DNA of 23,754 nucleotides from Bacillota bacterium (lineage in GTDB: Bacteria; Bacillota; Clostridia; Oscillospirales; Ruminococcaceae). Under the pieces are notes generated by a model. It saw only the letters and a list, made by a program, of their open reading frames with translations, ran no database searches and was not told the DNA's origin. The stretch is taken from the NCBI GenBank assembly GCA_023413185.1, contig JAEZQD010000140.1, forward strand, positions 1 through 23,754, in the 5' to 3' direction. Positions within the stretch are counted from its first letter, which is position 1. The number at the start of each line of letters is the position of its first letter. Both the position numbers and the translations under genes were made by a program. Shown here piece after piece: positions 11,946-20,298 of this stretch.

Positions 11946-13040
11946 TTAATACTTCTTGTTGTTAAAAATCTTGAGCAGATCGATATAGTCCTTGTCCTCT
12001 TCCTCGGCGACCTTTTCGTTAACGGGTGGCTCAGAGATGCCGGAGAACGAGAAATCCATGACATGTTTTGCTACGGTTTGACTGTCAAACCCCGTTGCGA
12101 TTACAGTAATGCGCATCTCGTCGTCAAGAGAATCGTCAAATGCGGCACCCCATATGATGTTTGCATCGGGGTGTGCGGCGTTTGAGATCATTGTGGACGC
12201 ACGCTCTACCTCTTCCAGCTCAACATCCTTAGACGCCGTGATGTTAATGATAACGCCTCGCGCGCCGTTGATGGAGGTCTCGAGCAGCGGGCTTGAGATA
12301 GCAAGCGCTGCCGCTTGTTCCGCCTTATCCTTGCCTGCGGCACTGCCAACTCCCATATGCGCATAGCCTGCGTCCTTCATAACCGTGCAGATATCCGCAA
12401 AATCCAAGTTTACAAGCCCGGGAACGTTAATCAGGTCGGATATGCTCTGCACGCCCTGACGCAGCACGTCATCCGCCGCGGTGAACGCGTTAAGCAAAGT
12501 AATCTTCTGCTGAGATATCATCTTCAGTCGCTCGTTCGGGATAACGACCAGCGCATCCACACGCTCGCGAAGGTTGGCGATGCCCTCCTCCGCCTGTTCC
12601 ATGCGGCGCTTGCCCTCAAAATCGAACGGCTTTGTAACAATACCAACCGTCAGTATGCCAAGGTCGCGCGCAATCTCGGCGACAACAGGAGCTGCACCCG
12701 TACCGGTACCGCCGCCCATCCCTGCGGTGATAAAAACCATCTGTGTGCCTTTGAGCGCGGCTGCAATCTCTTCACGGCTTTCTTCGGCAGCGCGCAGACC
12801 CTTTTCGGGGGAACCGCCCGCGCCCCTGCCCTTGGTGAGCTTTTCACCAATCTGTATTTTGTGAGGAGCCAGTGAGCAGGACAATACCTGCTGGTCGGTG
12901 TTGATGGACAAAAACTCCACGCTGCGCACACCGCTTTCAATCATACGGTTCACCGCATTGCCGCCGCCGCCGCCGACACCCGCCACCTTTATGTTTACAA
13001 CTTTGTCGAAGTCCTCGCTGAATACAAACTTCATAGGCAT
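11946..13040 (-). CDS. ftsZ: Cell division protein FtsZ
   Basis: A 364-residue tubulin-like GTPase. The nucleotide-binding GVGGGGGNAVNRM, the tubulin signature GGGTGTGAAPVVAEIA and the T7-loop region around VNLDFADICTVM are intact. FtsZ polymerises at midcell into the Z-ring that directs septal wall synthesis. The C-terminal peptide, which binds partners such as FtsA, SepF and ZapA, reads DYIDLLKIFNNKKY instead of the common D-x-P-x-F-L-R form, and the linker before it is short (NEKVAEEEDK). The ATG at 13040 has AGGGGGA about 7 bases upstream. A 164-base gap separates it from divIB; no strong promoter is visible there. ftsA, often the upstream partner, is absent here. Confidence 0.96.
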   Translation of the reverse strand: MPMKFVFSEDFDKVVNIKVAGVGGGGGNAVNRMIESGVRSVEFLSINTDQQVLSCSLAPHKIQIGEKLTKGRGAGGSPEKGLRAAEESREEIAAALKGTQMVFITAGMGGGTGTGAAPVVAEIARDLGILTVGIVTKPFDFEGKRRMEQAEEGIANLRERVDALVVIPNERLKMISQQKITLLNAFTAADDVLRQGVQSISDLINVPGLVNLDFADICTVMKDAGYAHMGVGSAAGKDKAEQAAALAISSPLLETSINGARGVIINITASKDVELEEVERASTMISNAAHPDANIIWGAAFDDSLDDEMRITVIATGFDSQTVAKHVMDFSFSGISEPPVNEKVAEEEDKDYIDLLKIFNNKKY

Positions 13041-13204
13041 TAAAACGTCCCCCTAAAATACTTATATCGAAACCCTGTGGATGGAAGCTGTTTATTATTG
13101 GATGCTCTCTTATATAATTTATCAGATTTTCAGCCAAAATACAACATCTTGACGATTAAATCTTCAAATTGCGATAGATTGTCTACCATATATACGATAT
13201 TATT

Positions 13205-14131
13205 CTACTCTATTTGACTTGCCGCTTCACCTACGTCACTATTGTCTTCCTCCGGCTGTTCCTGCGAAGCGGATTCGTCCTGTGATGATCCGGCGTTTGA
13301 GACCTGCGTCGATGGTAATACGCTTACACTAAGGCTTGTCTCTCCGTCAATCGCCTGTGCGTTTACCACCATCCCGACATAACCCCCCTGCTCTTGATAC
13401 TGCCTGATAATCTCGCTTACAAACTCGAGCTTATACTCAAGATTGCTGGGACCGCCGAGTAAGACGGTATTGTTGTTTTCACATAACAGGCGAATATTGG
13501 TTATGTCGTCAAGCTCGATTACCGTGACTCCCGGTATCGTAAACTGCTTTAGTGCCGCATACAGGTTTTTAAGAATGGTTAGGTCTTCTTCGTTTTCTGT
13601 GGCTATCTCCTCACCTGCAGTTGGCGTTATCAGCTCCAATCCTGTAACGACGGGAACATCGGCGTCTGGGGTTGGACAATCCGGTTGCAGTACCTTATAG
13701 CTGTCACTGAGTAGAACATAGCTGCCGTTGTGGTAAACCGAGGCTATTATCGCCGCTTCCTCTACCGACAGGACGATGGTGTCAGGAAGTTCAAACCGCA
13801 GCTGCGCGTTGCCTATGTAGCTGAGCGTGCGTTGTATCTCACCATTGACGGCACTCGGCTTAATTCGAAACATACTCGAGCCGATCTCAAGACCGCTTGC
13901 CGCAATGATCTCCCCCGTCTGATAACGGGTGGTTCCCTCGACAGTGATAGTCTTAATGCGGATAAGCTTGTACGAAAGTAAGGCAAGCAGGATAGTCATA
14001 ACGACGATAACAGGCAGCGCGTAATGCACCGCTCTTTTTTTGTGCCTGCGCCGACTACCTGTTCTGTTTTTTGCTAAACCACCCATTGCATCGCCCTGTA
14101 CCTTTCCGCTGCCTTTGTTGCCTCTAGGCAA
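13205..14131 (-). CDS. divIB: Cell division protein DivIB/FtsQ
   Basis: A 308-residue bitopic membrane protein. A basic cytoplasmic N-terminus (GSRRRHKKRAVHY) is followed by one membrane helix (ALPVIVVMTILLALLSYKLI, about 38-57). Next comes a POTRA domain (IKTITVEGTTRYQTGEII... through ELPDTIVLSVEEA), a beta domain, and an acidic, serine/glutamate-rich C-terminal tail (from about 270). It belongs to the divisome complex with FtsL and DivIC. The frame begins with TTG at 14131, 3 bases after the murA stop. A possible alternative is the ATG at 14086 (AGGG 7 bases upstream), giving MGGLAKNRTGS as the N-terminus; I cannot decide between them. Confidence 0.88.
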   Translation of the reverse strand: MPRGNKGSGKVQGDAMGGLAKNRTGSRRRHKKRAVHYALPVIVVMTILLALLSYKLIRIKTITVEGTTRYQTGEIIAASGLEIGSSMFRIKPSAVNGEIQRTLSYIGNAQLRFELPDTIVLSVEEAAIIASVYHNGSYVLLSDSYKVLQPDCPTPDADVPVVTGLELITPTAGEEIATENEEDLTILKNLYAALKQFTIPGVTVIELDDITNIRLLCENNNTVLLGGPSNLEYKLEFVSEIIRQYQEQGGYVGMVVNAQAIDGETSLSVSVLPSTQVSNAGSSQDESASQEQPEEDNSDVGEAASQIE

Positions 14132-14134
14132 TCT

Positions 14135-15394
14135 TTATTCTTCCACCCTGGTTATGCGCGCTCCCAAAGCCTTTAGGGTATCCTCCATCCGCTCGTAACC
14201 GCGGTCGATATGCCGTACACCGTTAATCTCGGTTACTCCCTCGGCTGCCAATGCGGCGACCACGAGTGCCGCCCCACCGCGAAGGTCGGTACAGTCCACG
14301 CTTGCACTGTAAAGCGTGGGAACGCCCTCTACAACGGCTACCCTGCCCTCCAGCTTTATCTTTGCGCCCAGCCGTGTGAGTTCCGCGACGTGCTTAAAGC
14401 GGTTTTCAAAGATGTTCTCCACAAAGATGCTTGCCCCGTCCGCTATGGTTGCCACCGCCATAATCGGAGCCTGCGCATCGGTCGGAAACCCCGGGTACGG
14501 CATCGTCCGAACGGTTTGAATCGCCTTGGGACGGGAGCTGTTTTTGAGATAGATGCTGTTGTTTGACAGGATAATCTTGCAACCTGCCTGCTCTAAAACC
14601 GGCAGGATGGCACCAATATGGCGAGACTGCATGCCCTTTAACAATATCTCGCCCTTTGTAACGGTTGCCGCACAAAGAAAGGTGGCTGCAACAATGCGAT
14701 CGGGAATCACCTCGTGGGCGGCAGCGCGCAGCTCCTGAACGCCGCTGATATAGATTGTGCTCTCGCCCGCTCCTCGAATCTTTGCACCGCAGGCATTGAG
14801 GTAGTTCGCAAGGTCAACGATCTCCGGCTCTCTGGCCGCATTGGATATGGATGTTTCGCCTTTTGCAAGGGTCGCAGCTATCATAACGTTCTCTGTCGCC
14901 CCAACACTGGGGAACGACAGGGCGATGTGCGCGCCGGTAAGCCCGTTTGGCAGTGAGCAGTCGATATACCCATGATCCTCGGTAATCTCCGCACCCAGAC
15001 GTTTTAACCCGTAGATGTGCAGGTCAATCGGACGCGGACCCAGCTCGCAACCGCCGGGGAAAGAGATTCTTGCTCTGCCTGTTTTGGCTAAGATTGCACC
15101 TAAAAACACAATGGAGGAGCGCATTTCGCGCATGAGATGGGTTGGGATGTCACTTTTGGACAAGCCGGCGGTACGTATGGTCGTCACATGTCCGTCAGCC
15201 GTTGTGTTGCAGCCAAGATAATCGATGATATTACGGGCAGCGTCGATATCAGATAGGTCGGGGCAGTTGCCAATGACGCTTTCGCCGCTGCACATGATGC
15301 TTGCAGCAAGAATGGGAAGCGCACTGTTCTTAGCCCCTTGTACCTTGATTTCGCCGGTAATCTTTTCTCCGCCCTCAATCAAGTATTTATTCAT
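14135..15394 (-). CDS. murA: UDP-N-acetylglucosamine 1-carboxyvinyltransferase MurA
   Basis: A 419-residue enzyme that transfers enolpyruvate from PEP to UDP-GlcNAc, the first committed step of peptidoglycan synthesis, in the cytoplasm. VQGAKNSALPILAA holds the conserved Lys22-Asn23. The catalytic loop FPGGCELGPRP carries Cys116, so this is the fosfomycin-sensitive Cys form. PGFPTDAQAP and the C-terminal HIDRGYERM are also typical. The ATG at 15394 has AAGGGG 9 bases upstream and starts with MNKYLIEGG; the upstream frame extension is rejected. It lies 131 bases after murG and just ahead of divIB. In Bacillus this position is taken by murB, so the cluster composition is altered. Confidence 0.95.
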   Translation of the reverse strand: MNKYLIEGGEKITGEIKVQGAKNSALPILAASIMCSGESVIGNCPDLSDIDAARNIIDYLGCNTTADGHVTTIRTAGLSKSDIPTHLMREMRSSIVFLGAILAKTGRARISFPGGCELGPRPIDLHIYGLKRLGAEITEDHGYIDCSLPNGLTGAHIALSFPSVGATENVMIAATLAKGETSISNAAREPEIVDLANYLNACGAKIRGAGESTIYISGVQELRAAAHEVIPDRIVAATFLCAATVTKGEILLKGMQSRHIGAILPVLEQAGCKIILSNNSIYLKNSSRPKAIQTVRTMPYPGFPTDAQAPIMAVATIADGASIFVENIFENRFKHVAELTRLGAKIKLEGRVAVVEGVPTLYSASVDCTDLRGGAALVVAALAAEGVTEINGVRHIDRGYERMEDTLKALGARITRVEE

Positions 15395-15525
15395 GTCTTT
15401 GCACCCCTTCAAATAAGCAGAGCAAAGGGATGGGTGCCTGCACAAGCATCTGCTTTTGCAGTAACTTCTCCCTCACAAGCCATACTATGCTTACCTTATC
15501 GGGATTGTGAAAGAACGGATATTTA

Positions 15526-16641
15526 CTATAAAAGTTGCTTAATCTCGCGGTAAATACGGTCGTTTGCGTCCACGATTGCAAGCTGTGCCGCAGCCGCGGA
15601 TAGGGCAAGCAGCTTGTCCGGGTGATAAATCAGCTCCTCAACGGCATGAATTAACCGGTCGCCGGAAAGCTGTTGTTCTTCGATGACAACCGCCGCATTG
15701 CTGCGGGCAAGCACCATTGCGTTGTGGTACTGGTGGTTTTCGGTTACGTTCGGGGAAGGAATGAGGATGGATGCCTTGCCCGAAGCCTGAATCTCACTGA
15801 GCGTAATCGCGCCGGAGCGAGAGATAACAAGGTCGGCCGCCGCGTTGCAGCGGGGCATATCGTCTATGTATTCGCGCACCATAATCTGCGGATTGTCGGC
15901 AAGGGTGACGCCGCGCTCCTTCAATAACGCCATAAATGTGTCGTACCCTTTTTTGCCCGTACCGTGGATATGGTATACCGATTTGTCTTTGCTGTGCCAC
16001 GCCATTAAGTCGGCGACCGACTCATTGATGGCGCGTGCCCCCAGGCTGCCCCCAAACGACAGGATGCAGGGGCGGGTATCAAAGCCAAGCTCCGTTCTTG
16101 CCTTGTCCTTTTTATAAAAGATAATCTCCTCTCGGATGGGATTACCCGTAACAACAAACTCGGCTCTGGGTGAAAGGTGCTTCTTTGCCTCCTCCACCGC
16201 GAGCAACACCTTGTTCACATGCTTTGAAACCAGCTTCGTGGTCATACCCGGGAAGGCGTTTTGCTCGTGGGTTAGTGTCTTAATACCCATTGCGGCGGCC
16301 TGTATGATAACGGGAGCACTAACGTACCCACCGGTGCCAAGCACCAAATCGGGCGCAAAGTCGGCGAGAATTTTACCCGCTTCTTTTCTTGCCGTATATA
16401 GCTGCATGATGGCATTTAAGTTTTTTCGTATCGCACCAAGCCTTGTGCTTCGTACAATACCCCGTGCATGGATACCTGCAAACTCGAAGCCCTGTGCGGG
16501 CACGAGCTGTGCCTCCATGCCGTTTTGATTGCCGATATACAGTATCTGTGCCTGCGGCTCTCTGCCGCGCAGATAGCCCGCTACGGCAAGCGCTGGGTTG
16601 ATGTGTCCGGCTGTTCCTCCGCCGGTAAAGATAATGCGCAT
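15526..16641 (-). CDS. murG: UDP-GlcNAc:lipid I N-acetylglucosaminyltransferase MurG
   Basis: A 371-residue GT28 glycosyltransferase. The N-terminal GGGTAGHINPALA glycine-rich loop, TGGYVSAPV, HEQNAFPG, SFGGSLGARAIN and ISRSGAITLSEI are the expected motifs across its two Rossmann domains. It adds GlcNAc to lipid I on the inner face of the membrane to make lipid II. The ATG at 16641 has AAAGGA about 9 bases upstream. It follows ftsW/spoVE by 34 bases. The 131-base spacer between murG and murA shows no clear terminator. Confidence 0.96.
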   Translation of the reverse strand: MRIIFTGGGTAGHINPALAVAGYLRGREPQAQILYIGNQNGMEAQLVPAQGFEFAGIHARGIVRSTRLGAIRKNLNAIMQLYTARKEAGKILADFAPDLVLGTGGYVSAPVIIQAAAMGIKTLTHEQNAFPGMTTKLVSKHVNKVLLAVEEAKKHLSPRAEFVVTGNPIREEIIFYKKDKARTELGFDTRPCILSFGGSLGARAINESVADLMAWHSKDKSVYHIHGTGKKGYDTFMALLKERGVTLADNPQIMVREYIDDMPRCNAAADLVISRSGAITLSEIQASGKASILIPSPNVTENHQYHNAMVLARSNAAVVIEEQQLSGDRLIHAVEELIYHPDKLLALSAAAAQLAIVDANDRIYREIKQLL

Positions 16642-16675
16642 CGTTTGTGTTCCTTTCCGCTTTCGGGCTGTTCTG

Positions 16676-17809
16676 TTACGCCTTTTCCATCACGGAGAAT
16701 CGCGAAACCGACAGCACAACGCCCATTTGGCATAACAGCATAACAAGCGACGATCCGCCGTAGCTGAAAAATGGCAGGCTGATACCCGTATTGGGGATGG
16801 TACCTGTGACCACAGCAATATTTAGGATTGCCTGCACACCGATCTGCGTGGTAAGCCCCATGGCAAGCAGCGAACCAAAGCGGTCACGCGCGCGCATTGC
16901 GATAACAAACCCACGCCAGACAAAAAGCGCAAACAGGATGATGATAAACGTTGCGCCGACAAAGCCAAGCTCCTCGCAGATGATAGAGAAGATGAAGTCG
17001 TTTTGCGGCTCGGGCACATACAGATACTTCTGGCGGGAGTTGCCCAGCCCTTGCCCGAGCAGCCCACCCGAGCCAATGGCATACAACGACTGCAAGATTT
17101 GGTGCCCCGTGTCGGTGGGGTCAATAGTGGGGTCTAGCCAAATCTGTATGCGCTCTATGGCATAACCCATCTTGTTGGTCAGCGCAATGTACGCAGCCGC
17201 AAGTGCCGCACCGGCAGAACCGAACAGAACAAACCAGCGAAGCTTTACACCGCCAATAAACATGATAACGGCACCCAAAATGGTGATTAGAATGGTGCCC
17301 GAAAGGTGCTTTTCCAAAAAAACCAGCACCACGACCGGCCCCAAAAACGCAAAGCAGAGCAGGAATCCGTTTACGAATTTATCCATCTGCTTTCCTTTGT
17401 GCGCAATGACGTGCGAGAGGATTAACACTACCCCAAACTTCGCGATCTCTGACGGTTGAAACTGGATGCCGAAGAGCACAACCCAACGATGTGTTCCCTT
17501 TATCGTGGGAGAGAAAAGCGCAAATATCAATAGCGCGATTACGATAACATACACAACTACGGCAAGGTGGTGCAACAGGTGGTAGTCAAAGTACGAGATA
17601 AAGATCATCATCGCGACACCCATGAGGGAAAACAGCACTTGACTTTTGATAAAGATATAGCTGTCGCCATAATAGTACAGCGCGTAGGCATAGCTTGAGG
17701 AGAACAGCATGATAAGCCCCATGCCGAGCAGTGCCAAGGTAAGCAGGAAGAAGGTGATGTCCATGCCGCCCTTTGGAAAGCGCAGCATCGATTTAATACT
17801 AGACTTCAA
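16676..17809 (-). CDS. ftsW: SEDS-family peptidoglycan glycosyltransferase FtsW/SpoVE
   Basis: A 377-residue polytopic protein with about ten hydrophobic segments, of the SEDS (RodA/FtsW/SpoVE) family. Diagnostic stretches are FQPSEIAKFG, the extracellular-loop WLDPTIDPTDTGHQILQSLYAIGSGG, GQGLGNSRQKYLYVPEPQNDFIFS, and the C-terminal PFFSYGGSSL. It polymerises lipid II into glycan strands with its class B PBP partner encoded upstream. The start is TTG at 17809, with GAGGTG 8 bases upstream; the next ATG (17788) has no ribosome binding site. It sits directly after mraY with a 36-base gap, where many relatives have murD. Whether it acts in vegetative division (FtsW), sporulation (SpoVE) or both cannot be told. 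Confidence 0.93.
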   Translation of the reverse strand: MKSSIKSMLRFPKGGMDITFFLLTLALLGMGLIMLFSSSYAYALYYYGDSYIFIKSQVLFSLMGVAMMIFISYFDYHLLHHLAVVVYVIVIALLIFALFSPTIKGTHRWVVLFGIQFQPSEIAKFGVVLILSHVIAHKGKQMDKFVNGFLLCFAFLGPVVVLVFLEKHLSGTILITILGAVIMFIGGVKLRWFVLFGSAGAALAAAYIALTNKMGYAIERIQIWLDPTIDPTDTGHQILQSLYAIGSGGLLGQGLGNSRQKYLYVPEPQNDFIFSIICEELGFVGATFIIILFALFVWRGFVIAMRARDRFGSLLAMGLTTQIGVQAILNIAVVTGTIPNTGISLPFFSYGGSSLVMLLCQMGVVLSVSRFSVMEKA

Positions 17810-17845
17810 TCAGGACACACCTCGATTCTCCACAAAATTACCCTG

Positions 17846-18856
17846 CTACACGAGTGTTAACGCCCACAATGCCAGCGCACCGCCAACCACACCGACCAGC
17901 GTAAAGGACATAACTATCTTTACTTCGCTAAAGCCGGACATTTCATAGTGATGGTGGATTGGGCTCATCTTAAACACCCTTTTTTTCGTCAGCTTAAAGC
18001 TGATAACCTGAATGACAACCGACAACGCCTCTAGGATATATACAATTCCCGCAAGTGCCAAGAATGCGGGCATGTTAATGCCAAAGCTGATGGCAACCAC
18101 AGCCCCGCCCAAGAACATCGAGCCGGTATCGCCCATAAACACCTTTGCGGGGTGAAAATTCCATACAAGAAAGCCGATACACGCCGCCGCCAGTGCAACG
18201 GCAAGGATTCCCTGCTTATACTGCCCAAGCATTGCGCACATCAGCATGAGCGAGACGCCGCACACAAAGGTAAGCGATGCGCACAGCCCGTCAATGCCAT
18301 CGGCAAGATTGACGGCGTTAACCATGAAGTAGATGACAAGCACCGAGAACGGGTAGTAGAACAGCCCCATATTCCATGCCCCTAAAAACGGTACAATCAT
18401 GGTGGTGGTGCGGTCACCGGCAAGATAAATGGTAAGCAGATATAGTATTGCCGCAAGTATCTGCATTATTGTTTTTTGCGATGCGGTTAGCCCTAGATTT
18501 CTCTTTTTAACCACCTTAATATAGTCATCGGTAAAGCCGATGAAGCCGTTTGCAAGCGCCAGCAACACCCCTGCCGCCAGCTTGATGTTGTCAAGCCTCG
18601 CTGTGACATCCTGCGTTGCGTCGCCAGAATAAGTGAGTGCGAGCAACCCTGCCAAAAGACCCGCAAGGGTACCAATGACAAACATAATGCCACCCATGGT
18701 GGGCGTGCCCTGCTTGTTTTTGTGCCATGTGGGACCAATCTCTTTAATGGTCTGCCCGTAGCGCAGCTTAGTCAAGAACGGAATCAAACCGCGTCCTACC
18801 AATGCGGTTACAACAAAGGCAACCAATGCCGTTACAATCGTTGCTGTCGAGTTCAT
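17846..18856 (-). CDS. mraY: Phospho-N-acetylmuramoyl-pentapeptide transferase MraY
   Basis: A 336-residue polytopic enzyme that transfers phospho-MurNAc-pentapeptide to undecaprenyl phosphate, forming lipid I. The motifs are intact: GTPTMGG, the aspartate pair in GFTDDYIKVVKKRN, NLADGIDGL, FMGDTGSMFLGG, and SPIHHHYE near the C-terminus. About ten membrane segments are visible. The ATG at 18856 has AAAGGA about 10 bases upstream and is preferred to a TTG six bases before it, which would be too close to that site. It lies 29 bases after murF. Confidence 0.96.
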   Translation of the reverse strand: MNSTATIVTALVAFVVTALVGRGLIPFLTKLRYGQTIKEIGPTWHKNKQGTPTMGGIMFVIGTLAGLLAGLLALTYSGDATQDVTARLDNIKLAAGVLLALANGFIGFTDDYIKVVKKRNLGLTASQKTIMQILAAILYLLTIYLAGDRTTTMIVPFLGAWNMGLFYYPFSVLVIYFMVNAVNLADGIDGLCASLTFVCGVSLMLMCAMLGQYKQGILAVALAAACIGFLVWNFHPAKVFMGDTGSMFLGGAVVAISFGINMPAFLALAGIVYILEALSVVIQVISFKLTKKRVFKMSPIHHHYEMSGFSEVKIVMSFTLVGVVGGALALWALTLV

Positions 18857-18885
18857 TTGCAATACATCCTTTAATAAAACTGGGG

Positions 18886-20271
18886 TTATTCCCTTGCTTT
18901 GTTACCCGTCTGGTTGTAAAAGCCTTCTATAATCTCCTCGAGGCGCATACCACGACTGCCCTTGAACAGGATGGTATCTTCGGGCTTTGCCGTTTCAATC
19001 AGCTTTTGTGCCGCTTGCCCCTTGTCGCTGAAGTAATACACCCGGGGCACCCCCTCGCACTGTGCCGTCCTTGCGATGTGCACCGCTTCGGTTCCGTATG
19101 CAATCAACACATCGGTGTCGCTTTGTGCCGCAAGGCTTCCCACCGCTTCGTGCGCTGACTGCGAGTAGTCGCCCAGCTCCAGCATGTCGGCAAGCACCGC
19201 AACGCTTCTTCCGCCTGATTCACCCTTAAGCGTTTTTAACGTGCCGAGTGCCGCTTTCATCGAGTCGGGGCTTGCGTTATAGCAGTCTTCAATTACAGTA
19301 AAGCCGCCGTACCGCACAATCTTTTGCCGCATGCCGGACGGTGTGTATGATGTAAGCGCCGCCGTGCATTTAACAAGGTCCAGGTTGAGCGCGGCGCAAA
19401 CGGCAAATGCGGCCAGCGCATTGAGCACGTTGTGTGCGCCGATACAGGGTATGCGCGCAGGATACTCCCCATCTTTATATCGGATGACAAACCGCGTATC
19501 TTCACCCTCGCGGATGATGTTTTTTGCGGTAACATCGGCCTGTGAATTTTCGATACCGTATGATAGTATAGCAAGACCACGATGGGTTTTTATGTCGCAA
19601 AGAAGGTCGTTGTCATAATTGAGGATCAGTGTTCCGTCCTGCGGCAGACCCTCGGCAATCTCCAGCTTTGCTTTTAGAATGTTCTCTCTGCTGCCGAGGT
19701 TTTCGATGTGGGATACCCCGACGTTTGTGATAACCGCAACGGTTGGAAGCGCCGCAGCCGACAACAGCGAAAGGTCTCCCAGATGGGTCATGCCCATCTC
19801 GAGCACCGCACAGCCATAGCGTTCGTCTAGGTTCAGCAGGGTTAGCGGCAGTCCGATTTCGTTGTTTCGGTTGCCTTGTGTTTTCAGCGTTTGATACTCC
19901 GCACTCAGCGCACAGGCAACCATGTCTTTGGTAGTGGTCTTGCCCACACTGCCCGTCACCGCCACAACGGGAACATCGTACTTCAGGCGATATGCACAGC
20001 CTATGGTAATCAGCGCACGCTGGGTGTCCTTTACATAGATAACCGGCCTATCCGCGTCCAAAATCTCCTTGCGGCACACGGCGGCGACAGCACCTTGCGC
20101 AAACGCGTCGCGTACAAAGCTGTGCCCGTCAAACCGCTCCCCCTCCAGTGCAACAAACAGGCAGCCCGGGGTGATGGCACGAGAGTCGGTGCACACATCC
20201 AGTACCGATATCCCTTCGGGAACCTTTTGCCCAAACAAACTGGCGATGTCGTTTAACATCCATGGCTTCAA
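18886..20271 (-). CDS. murF: UDP-MurNAc-tripeptide:D-Ala-D-Ala ligase MurF
   Basis: A 461-residue Mur ligase that adds D-alanyl-D-alanine to complete the UDP-MurNAc-pentapeptide. The ATP-binding loop TGSVGKTTTKD (about residues 106-116), GNRNNEIGLP, the EMGM..LGDL magnesium region and IEDCYNASPDSM are MurF-specific. The start is TTG at 20271: GGAGG lies 9 bases upstream and the N-terminus then reads MKPWMLNDIASLFG, matching other MurF proteins. The GTG at 20292 lies upstream of this site and would place it inside the coding region. It follows murE by 27 bases. Confidence 0.95.
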   Translation of the reverse strand: MKPWMLNDIASLFGQKVPEGISVLDVCTDSRAITPGCLFVALEGERFDGHSFVRDAFAQGAVAAVCRKEILDADRPVIYVKDTQRALITIGCAYRLKYDVPVVAVTGSVGKTTTKDMVACALSAEYQTLKTQGNRNNEIGLPLTLLNLDERYGCAVLEMGMTHLGDLSLLSAAALPTVAVITNVGVSHIENLGSRENILKAKLEIAEGLPQDGTLILNYDNDLLCDIKTHRGLAILSYGIENSQADVTAKNIIREGEDTRFVIRYKDGEYPARIPCIGAHNVLNALAAFAVCAALNLDLVKCTAALTSYTPSGMRQKIVRYGGFTVIEDCYNASPDSMKAALGTLKTLKGESGGRSVAVLADMLELGDYSQSAHEAVGSLAAQSDTDVLIAYGTEAVHIARTAQCEGVPRVYYFSDKGQAAQKLIETAKPEDTILFKGSRGMRLEEIIEGFYNQTGNKARE

Positions 20272-20298
20272 ATTTCGGTTCCTCCGCTTCACAGGGTT

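Noticed and set aside
13116..13144. Promoter-like TTGTAT-17-TAAATT upstream of ftsZ
   Set aside because: It matches only 3 of 6 and 4 of 6 consensus bases in an A+T-rich gap, too weak to list as a feature.
2921..18875. Apparently long spacing (10-13 bases) between AAAGG and the start codon in znuC, uxaC, the aldolase, murG, mraY and the 72-aa gene
   Set aside because: AAAGG pairs with the outermost CCUUU of the 16S tail, so the aligned spacing is normal. This is not an unusual initiation mode.
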